Source of the DNA: an uncultured Pelagibacteraceae bacterium | GTDB lineage: Bacteria; Pseudomonadota; Alphaproteobacteria; Pelagibacterales; Pelagibacteraceae | Length of the DNA: 64,000 nucleotides | Assembly: GCA_902544135.1 (NCBI GenBank) | Contig: CACCBF010000001.1 | Span: 62,001-126,000 of the forward strand | Direction: 5' to 3' | In this document: positions 41,138-50,656 of the stretch, piece after piece | How positions within the stretch are numbered: the stretch's first letter is position 1 | Layout: each line of letters begins with the position of its first letter | The notes under the pieces: model-generated | Told to the model about the DNA's origin: nothing | Database searches by the model: none | The model's input: the letters and a program-made list of their open reading frames with translations, nothing else | Position numbers and translations under genes: made by a program

Positions 41138-42488
41138 AGAGTTTGATTATACAAAATTAAAACATGTAACATCAGTAGATCAGTCTGATAGAGAAGTCCC
41201 TTATAACTTAAGGCAAAGTGGTCCTACAAAAGTTGAAATGTTAATTTCTACAAGAGTTAGAAAATCACCTTATTGGCATTTATCTATGCAAGCAGGATGT
41301 TGGAGAGCAACAGTATATAATCGAATTTATCATCCAAGAGGATATGTAAAACCTGAAGATGGTGGTGCTATGGTTGAATACGATGCAATAGTGAACCATG
41401 TTACAATGTGGAACGTTGCTGTTGAAAGACAAATAAGAGTTAAAGGTCCAGATGCAGAAAAATTTGTAGACTATGTAATAACCAGAGATGCAACGAAAAT
41501 TTCACCAATGAGAGCAAGATATGTAATTTTATGTAATGCCTATGGTGGAGTTTTAAATGATCCAATTCTTTTAAGAATTTCAGAGGATGAATTCTGGTTT
41601 TCTCTATCAGACTCGGACATTGGAATGTATCTACAAGGCGTAAACGCTGATGGAAGATTTAATTGTAAAATTGAGGAAACTGACCATTGCCCAGTTCAAA
41701 TACAAGGTCCTAAATCTAAAGCTTTAATGAAAGATCTTTGTGGTGATCAATTTGATTTAGATAATATGCCATTTTACGGATTAGCTGAAGCAAAAATTGG
41801 AGGTAGAAGTTGTGTAATTTCACAATCTGGTTTCTCGGGTGAAGCTGGATATGAAATTTATCTAAGGAATGCAACATTGTATGCTGATGATATGTGGAAC
41901 GCTGTTCTAAAAGCTGGTGAGAAGCATAACTTGATGGTTATTGCTCCAGCTCATCATAGAAGAATCCAAGCAGGTATACTTTCTTGGGGACAAGATATGG
42001 ACCAACAACACAATCCTTTTCAGTGTAATCTTGGTTATCAAGTTTCTTTATCTGGTAAAGGAGAATGGAATAAAAAGTCTGACTATGTTGGTAAAGAAGT
42101 TTTAGAAAAAATGAAGTCAGAAATTAAAGCTGGAAAAAAACCTTATAAACTTCAGTTAGTTGGTTTAGAATTAGGAGGAAAGCCAATAGAAGATTATGCA
42201 CCTGATTTTTGGTTAATCTCAAATGCAAATGGTGGTGATCCTGTTGGATTTATTACCTCTCCTTGGTGGCATCCTGAAAAGAAGACTAACATTGCTATGG
42301 GATATGTTCCTTTTGATGGAACTTTAAATGCTAATGGATTTCCAAAGGGAAAGGTTGGAACCAAATTTAAAGTTCATCTTCCAGAGAAATATTCAAATAG
42401 TCCAGGTCAACCAGTAGATGCAGTTGTAGTTGATATACCATTTAAAGAGTCTTTTAATAAGAATACCAGAGAGGTGGTTACAGGTTAA
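41130..42488 (+). CDS. GcvT/DmdA-family tetrahydrofolate-dependent methyltransferase
   Basis: The 452-residue protein has the aminomethyltransferase fold: VERQIRVKGPDAEKFVDYVITRD near residue 100, RYVILCNAYGGVLNDPILLRI, and FSGEAGYEIYL near residue 235, which is a hallmark of GcvT and DmdA. A longer N-terminal part (1-90, with YWHLSMQAGCWRATVYNRIYHPRGY) distinguishes it from ordinary GcvT. Such enzymes demethylate DMSP or methoxy compounds. With a MetF-like neighbour and no other glycine cleavage genes, a THF-linked demethylation of an O-, S- or N-methyl compound is the best guess. It overlaps the upstream gene by 8 bases. Confidence 0.85.
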   Translation: MSKEFDYTKLKHVTSVDQSDREVPYNLRQSGPTKVEMLISTRVRKSPYWHLSMQAGCWRATVYNRIYHPRGYVKPEDGGAMVEYDAIVNHVTMWNVAVERQIRVKGPDAEKFVDYVITRDATKISPMRARYVILCNAYGGVLNDPILLRISEDEFWFSLSDSDIGMYLQGVNADGRFNCKIEETDHCPVQIQGPKSKALMKDLCGDQFDLDNMPFYGLAEAKIGGRSCVISQSGFSGEAGYEIYLRNATLYADDMWNAVLKAGEKHNLMVIAPAHHRRIQAGILSWGQDMDQQHNPFQCNLGYQVSLSGKGEWNKKSDYVGKEVLEKMKSEIKAGKKPYKLQLVGLELGGKPIEDYAPDFWLISNANGGDPVGFITSPWWHPEKKTNIAMGYVPFDGTLNANGFPKGKVGTKFKVHLPEKYSNSPGQPVDAVVVDIPFKESFNKNTREVVTG

Positions 42489-42523
42489 TAGTTTTTAAAA
42501 GAGCTAGATTATCTTTAATCTAA

Positions 42524-42628
42524 ATGTCTAAAGGTTTTTTAATTGGAATTTGCATTATCATAATTATTGCTTTAATAGTCTTTGCATTGATCGTTTCATA
42601 TAAAGAGCAAAAAAATAAAAAAAATTAA
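42524..42628 (+). CDS. 34-residue single-helix membrane peptide (overlooked)
   Basis: An ATG at 42524 opens a 34-codon frame that ends directly before the ATG of the next gene (42629). The peptide is one hydrophobic helix (GFLIGICIIIIIALIVFALIV) with a lysine-rich tail, so it should insert in the inner membrane. No ribosome site is evident. The exact abutment to a membrane-protein gene suggests translational coupling. It is small, so confidence is moderate. Confidence 0.5.
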   Translation: MSKGFLIGICIIIIIALIVFALIVSYKEQKNKKN

Positions 42629-43171
42629 ATGTTTGGAGAGTTTTTAAATATTATCTTTAAGTCTATTAAACTAGACAAGTCTCTTTACACAGATAGTAGA
42701 AATTTTGGTGAAGCCTCAATTTATTTTGCTGGATTAATTATGATCTTAGATGGAGTAGCGGGTGCTGTAGCTGCAAATACAGTCATCAAAACAGCTATTG
42801 GGATGTCAGGACTAACAGCAATTTTGACTTGGTTTATTTGGGCAATTTTAATTTATGTTTTAGGAGTGAAGATATTTCCTGATAAACAAACAAAAGTCTC
42901 TTTTAAAAAAGTGTTAACTTTTGTTGGATTTGCTCACGCTCCTGGTCTACTGAGATTCTTTGCCGTTACTCCTGAGTTAATGATACCAATAATTTTTATT
43001 ACTCAATTTTGGATTTTTGCTGCGCTAATTATCTCAACAAGACAAATTTTAAATTTTAAATCAAATTTAAAATCTTTTGGAATTGTGTTCTTATCTTTTC
43101 TAATTATTGTCTTCTTATCTATTTCTTTTGTAATGAGTAGAATGAATGCTTTACCAGTAAACAGTATTTAA
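42629..43171 (+). CDS. YIP1-family membrane protein
   Basis: The 180-residue protein has about five hydrophobic helices with the pattern of YIP1-domain proteins: KSIKLDKSLYTDSRNFGEASIYFAG at the start, GLTAILTWFIWAILIYVLGVKIFPDKQT and VLTFVGFAHAPGLLRFFAV near residue 100. Bacterial YIP1 proteins are of unknown function. It is preceded by a 34-codon membrane peptide and its 3-prime end overlaps a small minus-strand gene. Confidence 0.8.
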   Translation: MFGEFLNIIFKSIKLDKSLYTDSRNFGEASIYFAGLIMILDGVAGAVAANTVIKTAIGMSGLTAILTWFIWAILIYVLGVKIFPDKQTKVSFKKVLTFVGFAHAPGLLRFFAVTPELMIPIIFITQFWIFAALIISTRQILNFKSNLKSFGIVFLSFLIIVFLSISFVMSRMNALPVNSI

Positions 43172-43323
43172 ATCGGAAAAATTGTTTTTGAAACTCTGCA
43201 CGATTTGCAAATTTTAAATCCTGTTAAAATTAAATTTTGAGTAACACTCTCATCTTCCTTTTTACACTCATCACAAATATCGTCTAACTCTTTTGAATTA
43301 TCAAAATCTTTATCATCGCTCAT
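43168..43323 (-). CDS. 51-residue zinc-ribbon-like protein (overlooked)
   Basis: A minus-strand ATG at 43323 opens a 51-codon frame ending at TAA 43168-43170, overlapping the convergent YIP1 stop by 4 bases. The acidic N-terminal half is followed by two CxxC pairs, CDEC and CKSC, about 20 residues apart, which would form a zinc ribbon. Such proteins bind nucleic acid or partner proteins. No ribosome site is obvious. Confidence 0.55.
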   Translation of the reverse strand: MSDDKDFDNSKELDDICDECKKEDESVTQNLILTGFKICKSCRVSKTIFPI

Positions 43324-43426
43324 TTTATGAAAACATTATTAATGATATTAACACTTTTTTTTAGTTTTATTTATTTTATTGAAATTTTTATTTAATTTTG
43401 AAATAAGATTATATTCAAATTTTTCG

Positions 43427-43918
43427 ATGAAAAAGAACAAAAATCAAAAAGTAGCATTGGTGATGGGTAGTCAATCGGACTATAAAACAATGAAATTAGC
43501 TGCAAAAGTACTTAAAATTCTCGGTGTTAAATTTGAAACTAAAATAATTTCAGCTCATAGAACACCTAAAAGAATGTATGAATTTTCAAGTAAGGCAAAA
43601 AAAAATAATATAAGTGTTATAATTGCTGGTGCCGGAGGATCTGCGCATTTACCTGGAATGATTGCAGCTTTAACTTCAATTCCTGTTTTAGGTGTTCCAA
43701 TTGAAAGTAAAAAACTTAAAGGCTTAGATAGTCTTTTGTCAATTGCTCAAATGCCTAAGGGTATCCCAGTAGGAACATTAGCTATAGGAAATGATGGAGC
43801 GATAAACGCAGCATTACTTGCTGCATCAATAATTGGAAATAATAATTCTATTGTAAGTAAGAGATTAGAAAAATGGCGTGCATCTCAAACAAGATCTGTA
43901 AAAAAAAGACCTAAGTAA
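43427..43918 (+). CDS. purE: 5-(carboxyamino)imidazole ribonucleotide mutase
   Basis: From the ATG at 43427 the product has about 163 residues; a TTG frame from 43379 would add sixteen unrelated residues. PurE converts N5-CAIR to CAIR in purine synthesis. The nucleotide-binding MGSQSDYKTM near residue 14, SAHRTPKRM near residue 45, and GAGGSAHLPGMIA near residue 70 are all present. It is followed after 5 bases by purK. Confidence 0.94.
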   Translation: MKKNKNQKVALVMGSQSDYKTMKLAAKVLKILGVKFETKIISAHRTPKRMYEFSSKAKKNNISVIIAGAGGSAHLPGMIAALTSIPVLGVPIESKKLKGLDSLLSIAQMPKGIPVGTLAIGNDGAINAALLAASIIGNNNSIVSKRLEKWRASQTRSVKKRPK

Positions 43919-43923
43919 GATTA

Positions 43924-44973
43924 ATGTCAGAGATAAAATTAGGCATTATCGGTGGTGGTCAACTCGGAAGTATGCTTTCAAATGCTGCACAAAAGTTAAA
44001 TGTAAAAACAGTGATCTATTGTGATGATTTAGATGCACCAGCAAAAAATTTTTGTGATGAGTTTATTTGTGGTAAATACGATGAAAAAGAAAAAATTAAT
44101 GAATTTATTGAAAAGGTAGATATCGCTACATATGAATTTGAAAATATTCCATTTGAAACTCTCAATGAAATCAATAAGACAAAGCCTGTAATACCAAAAC
44201 CATCTATCAATAGACTGATACAACACAGGTTAGCTGAAAAAGATTTTGTAAATAAACTTAATATTAGAACTACACAATATGCATCTGTTGATAAAAAGTC
44301 TGACTTAGATTCTTTAAAAGATTTGCTTCCAGGTATTTTAAAAACAACAACTATGGGTTACGATGGTAAAGGCCAATACCCTATTAAAGAAATTAAAGAA
44401 GTGGATACGTTAAATATAGATTTTTCCAAAGGCTACATACTAGAAAAATTAGTAAAACTTAAAAAAGAAATTTCAGTGATTATTACAAGATTTGGATATA
44501 ACAAATATGAAATTTATGAACCCATAGAAAATATTCATGAAGATCAAATACTTAAATACTCTAGTATACCTGCTGATATAAGTGAAAATATTTTTAAACA
44601 ATCAAAAAATTGGGCTATGGATATTGCTGAAGAGTTAAAGTTTATAGGAACTCTTTGTGTAGAATTTTTTATAGATAGAAATGAAAATTTATTTGTTAAC
44701 GAAATTGCTCCTAGAGTACATAATTCTGGTCATCTCACTATCAACGCTTACAATGTTAGCCAATTTGAAAATCATGTAAGAGCAGTTTGTTCTCTAAAAA
44801 AAGTCTCATTAAAAAAACTATCTAATGCAAAGATGGTTAATCTAATAGGAAGTCAAATTGAACAATATAGAAATAATAATACTTTTGGTGAAAACGAATT
44901 TTTTTTTGATTATTTAAAAAAAGAAATTAAAGCTAAAAGGAAGATGGGACACATCACTACTTTGATAAAATGA
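43924..44973 (+). CDS. purK: 5-(carboxyamino)imidazole ribonucleotide synthase
   Basis: The 349-residue ATP-grasp enzyme carboxylates AIR using bicarbonate and ATP. It opens with the glycine-rich GIIGGGQLGSML, has the GYDGKGQYPIKE carbamate-binding region near residue 140, and the metal-binding GTLCVEFFIDRNENLFVNEIAPRVHNSGH segment near 245. It works with PurE encoded 5 bases upstream. It overlaps the following GNAT gene by 4 bases. Confidence 0.94.
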   Translation: MSEIKLGIIGGGQLGSMLSNAAQKLNVKTVIYCDDLDAPAKNFCDEFICGKYDEKEKINEFIEKVDIATYEFENIPFETLNEINKTKPVIPKPSINRLIQHRLAEKDFVNKLNIRTTQYASVDKKSDLDSLKDLLPGILKTTTMGYDGKGQYPIKEIKEVDTLNIDFSKGYILEKLVKLKKEISVIITRFGYNKYEIYEPIENIHEDQILKYSSIPADISENIFKQSKNWAMDIAEELKFIGTLCVEFFIDRNENLFVNEIAPRVHNSGHLTINAYNVSQFENHVRAVCSLKKVSLKKLSNAKMVNLIGSQIEQYRNNNTFGENEFFFDYLKKEIKAKRKMGHITTLIK

Positions 44974-45437
44974 TAGAGTCAATAGAAGGAAATTTTGATC
45001 ATCCAGAAGTAAATGAACTTCTTACAAAACATTTTAAAGAACTTAGAGCTGCGTCCCCAGAAGGAAGTGCCCATGTTCTGGATATACCTGGTCTAAAGGT
45101 TTCATCAATAAAATTTTGGAGTTTATGGGAAAATAATAACTTAATGGGATGCGGTGCGCTTAAATTTTTAAGTAAAGACCATGGTGAATTTAAGTCAATA
45201 AGAGTTCACGATAACTATAGAAATAAAGGAAATGGAATTAAGATTATAAAACATTTAATTAATGAGTCAAAAAATCTAAATATTCTTAGAATTAGCATTG
45301 AAACAGGTTCTGGAGAATTTTTTAAACCTGCAAGAAAGTTATTTATAAGTTGTAACTTTCAACCTTGTGCGCCTTTTGCACATTATAAAGAGGACGTAAA
45401 TTCCCTATATTTTACAAAACTAATTAACAACGATTAG
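44970..45437 (+). CDS. GNAT-family N-acetyltransferase
   Basis: The 155-residue protein has the acetyl-CoA-binding core: LMGCGALKFLSKDHGEFKSI, then the pyrophosphate loop region RVHDNYRNKGNGIKIIKHLI near residue 72, and IETGSGEFFKPARKLFISCNF near 110. The substrate is unknown; proteins or small amines are possible. Its start overlaps purK by 4 bases (ATGA), so it may be a hitchhiker in the purine operon. Confidence 0.87.
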   Translation: MIESIEGNFDHPEVNELLTKHFKELRAASPEGSAHVLDIPGLKVSSIKFWSLWENNNLMGCGALKFLSKDHGEFKSIRVHDNYRNKGNGIKIIKHLINESKNLNILRISIETGSGEFFKPARKLFISCNFQPCAPFAHYKEDVNSLYFTKLINND

Positions 45438-45548
45438 TATTTAAAACTAGTAATTAGATCAATTTAGTTGACAAAAGACATAAAATTATAAAGAAAGTCA
45501 CAATTACTTAATTATAAGTAATAAATTAACACAACAATAAGTAAAAAT

Positions 45549-45755
45549 ATGAGTCTACAAGGTAAAGTAAAATGGTTCAATCCGACCAAAGGTTATGGTT
45601 TTATTGAACGAGAAGATAAAGAAAAAGATGTATTTGTTCACGTTTCAGCAGTAAGAGATGCTGGCATGAATGGTTTAGATGAGGGTCAAGCTTTGACTTT
45701 CGATGTTGAAGATGGTCCTAAAGGTCCTTCAGCAGTTAACTTAAAAACTGCATAA
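45549..45755 (+). CDS. csp: Cold-shock domain protein
   Basis: The 68-residue OB-fold protein has both RNA-binding motifs: KGYGFIER (RNP1) and VFVHVSAV (RNP2), preceded by GKVKWFNPT. It binds single-stranded nucleic acid and probably acts as an RNA chaperone. The 111-base upstream gap contains a TTGACA box at 45468-45473 but no well-spaced -10 box. The upstream region is AT-rich, and no cold-shock leader structure is obvious. Confidence 0.93.
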   Translation: MSLQGKVKWFNPTKGYGFIEREDKEKDVFVHVSAVRDAGMNGLDEGQALTFDVEDGPKGPSAVNLKTA

Positions 45756-45846
45756 TTTTCATAGATTTTATTGGCTGTATCAATCAAATAACCAGATTAT
45801 TTCATTTTTATGGCCAGTAAACTCTTACTAGAATAAGCTATAAGTT

Positions 45847-46593
45847 ATGATTGGTATTCTTGGTGGAATGGGAACGCAAGCAGGTCTTGATTTCTGTAAT
45901 AAACTTGCAGTTTTAAATAGAGGAAAAATTGATCAAGATTATCCTCTATTTTTACTTTACAATAAATCTAACATACCTGGACGACCTGAGTCGATTGGAA
46001 TTCAGACAAGCAGATTAACAAATAGATTTTCAAATTCAAAAAATAATAAAAAATACAAATTAGTCTTAGATAGTTTGCTTAAGGGGTGCAGATTACTTAA
46101 AAAAGATAAATGTAAGTTCATTGTTATTCCATGTAACACAGCACATTATTGGTATGATGATTTAAAAAAAAAAATAAAATTACCAATAATAAATATGCCG
46201 AAAGAAGTTTATATTCATGCAAAAAAGACATGTAAAAAAAACTCACCTATAGGCTTACTTGCTACGGAAGGAACAATAATGACAGGTGTTTACAATAAAT
46301 TTTTCGATACAAATTATAAATTGATACACCCAAATAGATTAATTCAAAAAAATTCTGTGAACCAAGCAATTAAACTTGTTAAAATGGGAAACGTAAAAGC
46401 AGCAGCTAAAAAAATTAAACCAGCTATAAACTTTTTGATTAAAAAGAAGTGTAAAAAAATTGTTCTTGGTTGCACAGAATTGCCCATAGCAATATTTGCC
46501 TTTAAATCATTTGATAAAATCAAAAAATCAAAAATTTTTTTAGATCCAAATTTAATTTTAGCAAATGCAGCAATGAAAAAATACCGAAAATAA
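45847..46593 (+). CDS. Aspartate/glutamate racemase family protein
   Basis: The 248-residue protein has the two-cysteine racemase pattern: IGILGGMGTQAGLDFCNKL at the start, FIVIPCNTAHYW near residue 98 (first catalytic Cys) and KIVLGCTELPIAI near residue 204 (second Cys). Asp/Glu racemases interconvert amino acid enantiomers. The related hydantoin racemase and maleate isomerase groups are alternatives. The next gene starts 3 bases after its stop. Confidence 0.9.
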   Translation: MIGILGGMGTQAGLDFCNKLAVLNRGKIDQDYPLFLLYNKSNIPGRPESIGIQTSRLTNRFSNSKNNKKYKLVLDSLLKGCRLLKKDKCKFIVIPCNTAHYWYDDLKKKIKLPIINMPKEVYIHAKKTCKKNSPIGLLATEGTIMTGVYNKFFDTNYKLIHPNRLIQKNSVNQAIKLVKMGNVKAAAKKIKPAINFLIKKKCKKIVLGCTELPIAIFAFKSFDKIKKSKIFLDPNLILANAAMKKYRK

Positions 46594-46596
46594 TCA

Positions 46597-47034
46597 ATGC
46601 AATCTAAAGACAAGCCGTATGTTTTATATGTTGCAGAGGTAATCTATTTAGAAATTTCAGAAATTAAAAAAAAGAACTCAAATTTTTCAAATAAAGAGGC
46701 TATTGATGCTTTTATTGGTAACGGGACTTATAAAAATATTAGTAGCGGAAAATTTCATGATAATTGGCTAAAAGAATTAAAAAAAAATAATTTTATCGAT
46801 TTAAAAACAAATAAAAAAATTCCAGAGGAAACAATAAGACTATTAAAAATTCAAAAAGATGTAATGGTAAAACAACTTATCCAGTTTCCAGATCTTTACG
46901 ATACTAAAAATAATTTACCACTTGAGATATCCCAAAGAGCATTTGATCATATTTGGAGAATGTGTGAAAGTTATGAGTTATGGTGCAAAGAGACTAAACA
47001 AAATGAATTTATTCAATTAAATATTACTGATTAG
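46597..47034 (+). CDS. Conserved-looking hypothetical protein
   Basis: The 145-residue protein is cytoplasmic, charged and helix-rich, without signal peptide or clear domain. Segments such as YKNISSGKFHDNWLKEL and LEISQRAFDHIWRMCESYELWCKE are distinctive, but I do not recognise a family. It follows the racemase-like gene by 3 bases, which suggests co-transcription. The C-terminal MCESYELWC contains two cysteines. Confidence 0.7.
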   Translation: MQSKDKPYVLYVAEVIYLEISEIKKKNSNFSNKEAIDAFIGNGTYKNISSGKFHDNWLKELKKNNFIDLKTNKKIPEETIRLLKIQKDVMVKQLIQFPDLYDTKNNLPLEISQRAFDHIWRMCESYELWCKETKQNEFIQLNITD

Positions 47035-47072
47035 TAAACTGTATAAATGATAATTAACCTATCAAGTTAAAA

Positions 47073-47921
47073 GTGATTAGAATATATCCTCTTATTTTTA
47101 TTCTGCTTTGGTCTTCGGCATTTATAACAACTAAACCGATTGTAGATAATAGTGACCCTTTTGCAGCGTTAGCATTCAGGTTTTTTTTTGTAGCTTTTGG
47201 TTTCTGTTTATTCTCTTTTTATTTAAATCAATCATTAATTACAAATAAGAGAAAAATAGCCGAATCTGTTTTAAGTGGTGTGCTTTTTCATGGATTTTAT
47301 TTAGGTGGAGTTTTTTATTCAATCTCAATTGGAATGCCAGTAGGAATAGCAGCTTTAATAGTCACTCTCCAACCAATTTTGACAAACATCTTAAGTGGAC
47401 CCATCCTTGATGAAAAAATAACTATCCAACAATGGATTGGGGTTTTACTTGGTTTCACAGGTGCCTCTTTAGTTTTGGGTCTAGATATAGGTTCCGGTAT
47501 CCCTTTATTAGGACTTATCGCAACAATCATTGCATTACTCTCTATAACAATATCTACAATTTGGCAGAAAAAGATAAGTAAAAACTTACCTTTATCAGTA
47601 AGTAATTTTTACCAAGCATTTGGGGGATGTTTGTTTCATGTTCTAATAGTAATTTTCTTTGCTGAACCATATATAAATTTTAACAAGGTTTTTATTATTG
47701 CAATGAGCCATCAAGTACTGCTTGTCTCTTTTGGTGCTTTTACAATCTTAATGCTTTTAATTAAAAAAAACTCAGCAAGCAAAACTGTCTCAATATTTTT
47801 TTTAATTCCGTCAACTTCAGCTTTAATGGCCTGGTTTTTTTTAAATGAAAAATTAACTAATTTGGATATTGTCGGTTTTATTGTAACATCTGTTGGAGTT
47901 TATATTGCTACAAGAGACTGA
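47073..47921 (+). CDS. EamA/DMT-superfamily membrane transporter
   Basis: The 282-residue protein has ten transmembrane helices in two EamA repeats, with the typical LLWSSAFITTKPIVDNSDPFAALAFRF pattern in the first repeat and WFFLNEKLTNLDIVGFIVTSVGVYI at the end of the second. It starts with GTG at 47073. DMT exporters remove amino acids, nucleosides or metabolites; the substrate here is open. It lies 59 bases upstream of fhs. Confidence 0.88.
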   Translation: MIRIYPLIFILLWSSAFITTKPIVDNSDPFAALAFRFFFVAFGFCLFSFYLNQSLITNKRKIAESVLSGVLFHGFYLGGVFYSISIGMPVGIAALIVTLQPILTNILSGPILDEKITIQQWIGVLLGFTGASLVLGLDIGSGIPLLGLIATIIALLSITISTIWQKKISKNLPLSVSNFYQAFGGCLFHVLIVIFFAEPYINFNKVFIIAMSHQVLLVSFGAFTILMLLIKKNSASKTVSIFFLIPSTSALMAWFFLNEKLTNLDIVGFIVTSVGVYIATRD

Positions 47922-47980
47922 AACCACTATATTTTATATGAAATAAAAACATGTATTAAACAAATATTTTATTTGAATAA

Positions 47981-49666
47981 ATGGCTAAAGTAAAATCAGA
48001 TATAGAAATAGCAAGAAAGGCTAAAATGAAACCGATAGGTAAAATTTTAGCAAAAATTAAAGTTCCAGATAAGAGCAGTGCTTTCAGTCCAATGGGTAGA
48101 CATATCGCAAAAATTAATTTTGAATTTTTAGATAAACTGAAGAAAAAAAAGGATGGTAAATTAATTTTAGTTACTGCAATAACGCCAACACCAGCAGGTG
48201 AGGGAAAAACAACAACTTCTGTGGGTTTAAGTGATGGCTTAAATAAAATTGGTAAAAAATCTATCGTTTGTCTTAGGGAACCTAGTTTAGGTCCATCATT
48301 TGGAATGAAAGGTGGTGCTGCTGGGGGTGGTTACGCCCAAGTTGTTCCTATGGAGCAAATAAATTTACATTTTACAGGTGATTTCCATGCCATTACTTCA
48401 GCACATAATTTACTTTCAGCAATGATAGATAACCATATTTATTGGGGTAACAAATTAAATATAGATGAAAATAAAATAGTTTGGAAACGTGTAATGGATA
48501 TGAATGACCGCGCTCTTAGATTTATTGATATTAATACTAGTGGAGTTGCTAAAGATTTCAAAAGAGTTGATGGTTTCGACATAACAGTTGCATCAGAAGT
48601 GATGGCTATTTTTTGTCTTTCTAATGATTTAAAAGATTTAGAAAAAAGAATTGGTAATATCACTTTTGCATATGATAAAAAAGGGAGCCCACTTTATGCA
48701 AGAGATATCAATGCTCATGGACCCATGACTGTATTACTTAAGGAAGCAATAAGACCAAATGTAACTCAAACTTTAGAAAATAATCCAGCAATTATTCATG
48801 GTGGTCCTTTTGCAAACATTGCTCACGGATGTAATTCAGTTATTGCAACAAAAACTGCTTTAAAACTATCAGATTATGTAGTTACCGAAGCAGGATTTGG
48901 TGCAGATCTTGGTGCAGAAAAGTTTTTAAATATTAAATGCAGGAAAGCAGGATTAACCCCCAGCTGTGTAGTAATTGTTGCAACAATAAGAGCATTAAAA
49001 ATGCATGGAGGTGTTGAAAAAGAGGACTTAAAAAAAGAGGATATATCGGCGTTAGAAAGAGGACTGGTTAATTTGGAAAGACATATTACAAACATAAAAA
49101 AATTTGGTTTAGAACCGATAGTAGCCATAAATCATTTTGCGCTAGACACAAAAAAAGAAGTTAAAACTGTTTTAAATTTTTGTAAAAAAAATAAAGTTGA
49201 AGTCAGTGAATGTAAGCATTGGGCTAAGGGTGGAAATGGGACCAAAGATCTGGCCAAAAAAGTTTTTAAAGTCTGCAAAAATAACAAAAATAAATTTAAT
49301 TTTCTATATAATAACAATCTTAAACTCTGGGATAAGATAGAGTTAATTGCTAAACAAATCTATAAAGCTAATAAAATAACAGCTGATGACAAAGTTAAAG
49401 AACAATTAAAAGTTTTTGAGGATAATGGTCATCGAAATTTACCGGTTTGTATTGCAAAAACTCAATTTAGTTTTTCAACAGACCCCAAACTCAAAGGAGC
49501 CCCCTCAAATCATGAAATACCAATAAGAGAAGTAAGATTATCTTCAGGAGCAGAATTTGTGGTAGTCATTTGTGGGTCAATAATGACGATGCCAGGATTA
49601 CCAAGAAAGCCAGCCGCTGATACTATTAAATTAAATCAAAAAGGGCAAATTGAGGGTTTATTTTAA
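47981..49666 (+). CDS. fhs: Formate-tetrahydrofolate ligase
   Basis: The 561-residue enzyme joins formate to tetrahydrofolate using ATP. The P-loop [17 protein letters not shown] lies near residue 68, followed by [24 protein letters not shown] and the folate-binding TDPKLKGAP segment near the C-terminus. It supplies 10-formyl-THF for purines and can run in reverse for C1 oxidation. In this window it complements the dimethylglycine dehydrogenase and GcvT/MetF-like genes. Its end overlaps the convergent amidotransferase by 4 bases. Confidence 0.95.
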   Translation: MAKVKSDIEIARKAKMKPIGKILAKIKVPDKSSAFSPMGRHIAKINFEFLDKLKKKKDGKLILVTAITPTPAGEGKTTTSVGLSDGLNKIGKKSIVCLREPSLGPSFGMKGGAAGGGYAQVVPMEQINLHFTGDFHAITSAHNLLSAMIDNHIYWGNKLNIDENKIVWKRVMDMNDRALRFIDINTSGVAKDFKRVDGFDITVASEVMAIFCLSNDLKDLEKRIGNITFAYDKKGSPLYARDINAHGPMTVLLKEAIRPNVTQTLENNPAIIHGGPFANIAHGCNSVIATKTALKLSDYVVTEAGFGADLGAEKFLNIKCRKAGLTPSCVVIVATIRALKMHGGVEKEDLKKEDISALERGLVNLERHITNIKKFGLEPIVAINHFALDTKKEVKTVLNFCKKNKVEVSECKHWAKGGNGTKDLAKKVFKVCKNNKNKFNFLYNNNLKLWDKIELIAKQIYKANKITADDKVKEQLKVFEDNGHRNLPVCIAKTQFSFSTDPKLKGAPSNHEIPIREVRLSSGAEFVVVICGSIMTMPGLPRKPAADTIKLNQKGQIEGLF

Positions 49667-50445
49667 TTTAATTCTTTAAGCCAATTTTTAAGTTCTAACA
49701 TTTTTTTTTCTTTAACCGTAACCTGAATTTCTTTTTTAATAAAAGATATATGATTTTCAAGATCATTTTCATTTTTGAATACTTTTCTATATTCAATTAA
49801 TCTTTTTCTTCTAAAATTAATCAAACTTATCATTTTTTCATAAGTTATTTCAGGATGATATTGCAAGCCCCAAACTCTAGTTTTATTTATTTGAAAATAC
49901 AAACTTTGGACTTTATTAATTTTATTGGATGCAAGACAAATACCGTTTTCAGGTATTTTCACAACTTCGTCATAATTAAAAGCAGGAGAATTAAATTTTT
50001 TTTCTTTATCTTTGTATAACGGATGCTTTAAACCGTATTCATTTATTTCAATTTCTTTCGCAATACCTACATGAGATGTATTGGCTTTTTTTACCTGACC
50101 TCCTGCAGCAGTTACAGCCACTTGCATGCCCCAACAAATTCCTAAAATATTTTTAACTTTATTTTGACAATTTTTCATAAATTCAATTTGTTTTTTTATT
50201 TCTGGAGTATCGTTATAAATATTCAAACTGCTTCCTCCCCAGATTAAACCATCAAAGGTGTGCAACTTATCGTTGAAACTATCAATATTTTTATCTGATG
50301 ATGGATTAACCACATCTATTATTAAATCTTTCGAAATATATTTTAAACTTTCCCTTAAACTTTCAGTATGAGTTTTAATACCTGCCTCTGTAAAACTCCC
50401 GTTTTCCTCAGCTGTATTACCCTCAACTATTAAAATTTTTTTCAT
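49663..50445 (-). CDS. Class I glutamine amidotransferase domain protein
   Basis: The 260-residue protein has the GATase1 catalytic triad: Cys in [11 protein letters not shown] near residue 102, and His and Glu in [10 protein letters not shown] near residue 196. The domain extends to about 215 and a C-terminal Lys-rich tail follows. Proteins of this type resemble GMP synthase glutaminase subunits or gamma-glutamyl hydrolases. Substrate is unknown. It overlaps the convergent fhs gene by 4 bases. Confidence 0.85.
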   Translation of the reverse strand: MKKILIVEGNTAEENGSFTEAGIKTHTESLRESLKYISKDLIIDVVNPSSDKNIDSFNDKLHTFDGLIWGGSSLNIYNDTPEIKKQIEFMKNCQNKVKNILGICWGMQVAVTAAGGQVKKANTSHVGIAKEIEINEYGLKHPLYKDKEKKFNSPAFNYDEVVKIPENGICLASNKINKVQSLYFQINKTRVWGLQYHPEITYEKMISLINFRRKRLIEYRKVFKNENDLENHISFIKKEIQVTVKEKKMLELKNWLKELN

Positions 50446-50592
50446 TTAATTAAATATATTTATTAGACTTTTATAAATTTCTATAAAACAATTCCTATTT
50501 AAAATTTTGTTAACAATCTCTAGTTGTAATTGTTTTTTATTTGCGACGATTTTGTTTTACTTCTTAGTAATGATTATTAATTGCAGAAACCC

Positions 50593-50617
50593 AAGCTATG
50601 TGGTTAGATTATAGCTT
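50593..50617. promoter_or_regulatory. Inverted repeat upstream of the Liv-type binding protein gene
   Basis: AAGCTAT (50593-50599) and ATAGCTT (50611-50617) are perfect 7-base inverted copies separated by 11 bases, 40 bases before the start codon. The 211-base gap is otherwise AT-rich without another gene. It may be an operator for the transporter operon. Confidence 0.3.
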
Positions 50618-50656
50618 ATTAGAATGTTTAACATAACTAAACATAAGGGAGGAATA

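Noticed and set aside
45468-45496. Promoter for the cold-shock gene from the TTGACA box at 45468
   Set aside because: No -10-like hexamer sits 16-18 bases downstream, and nearer TA-rich hexamers are only 7-13 bases away.
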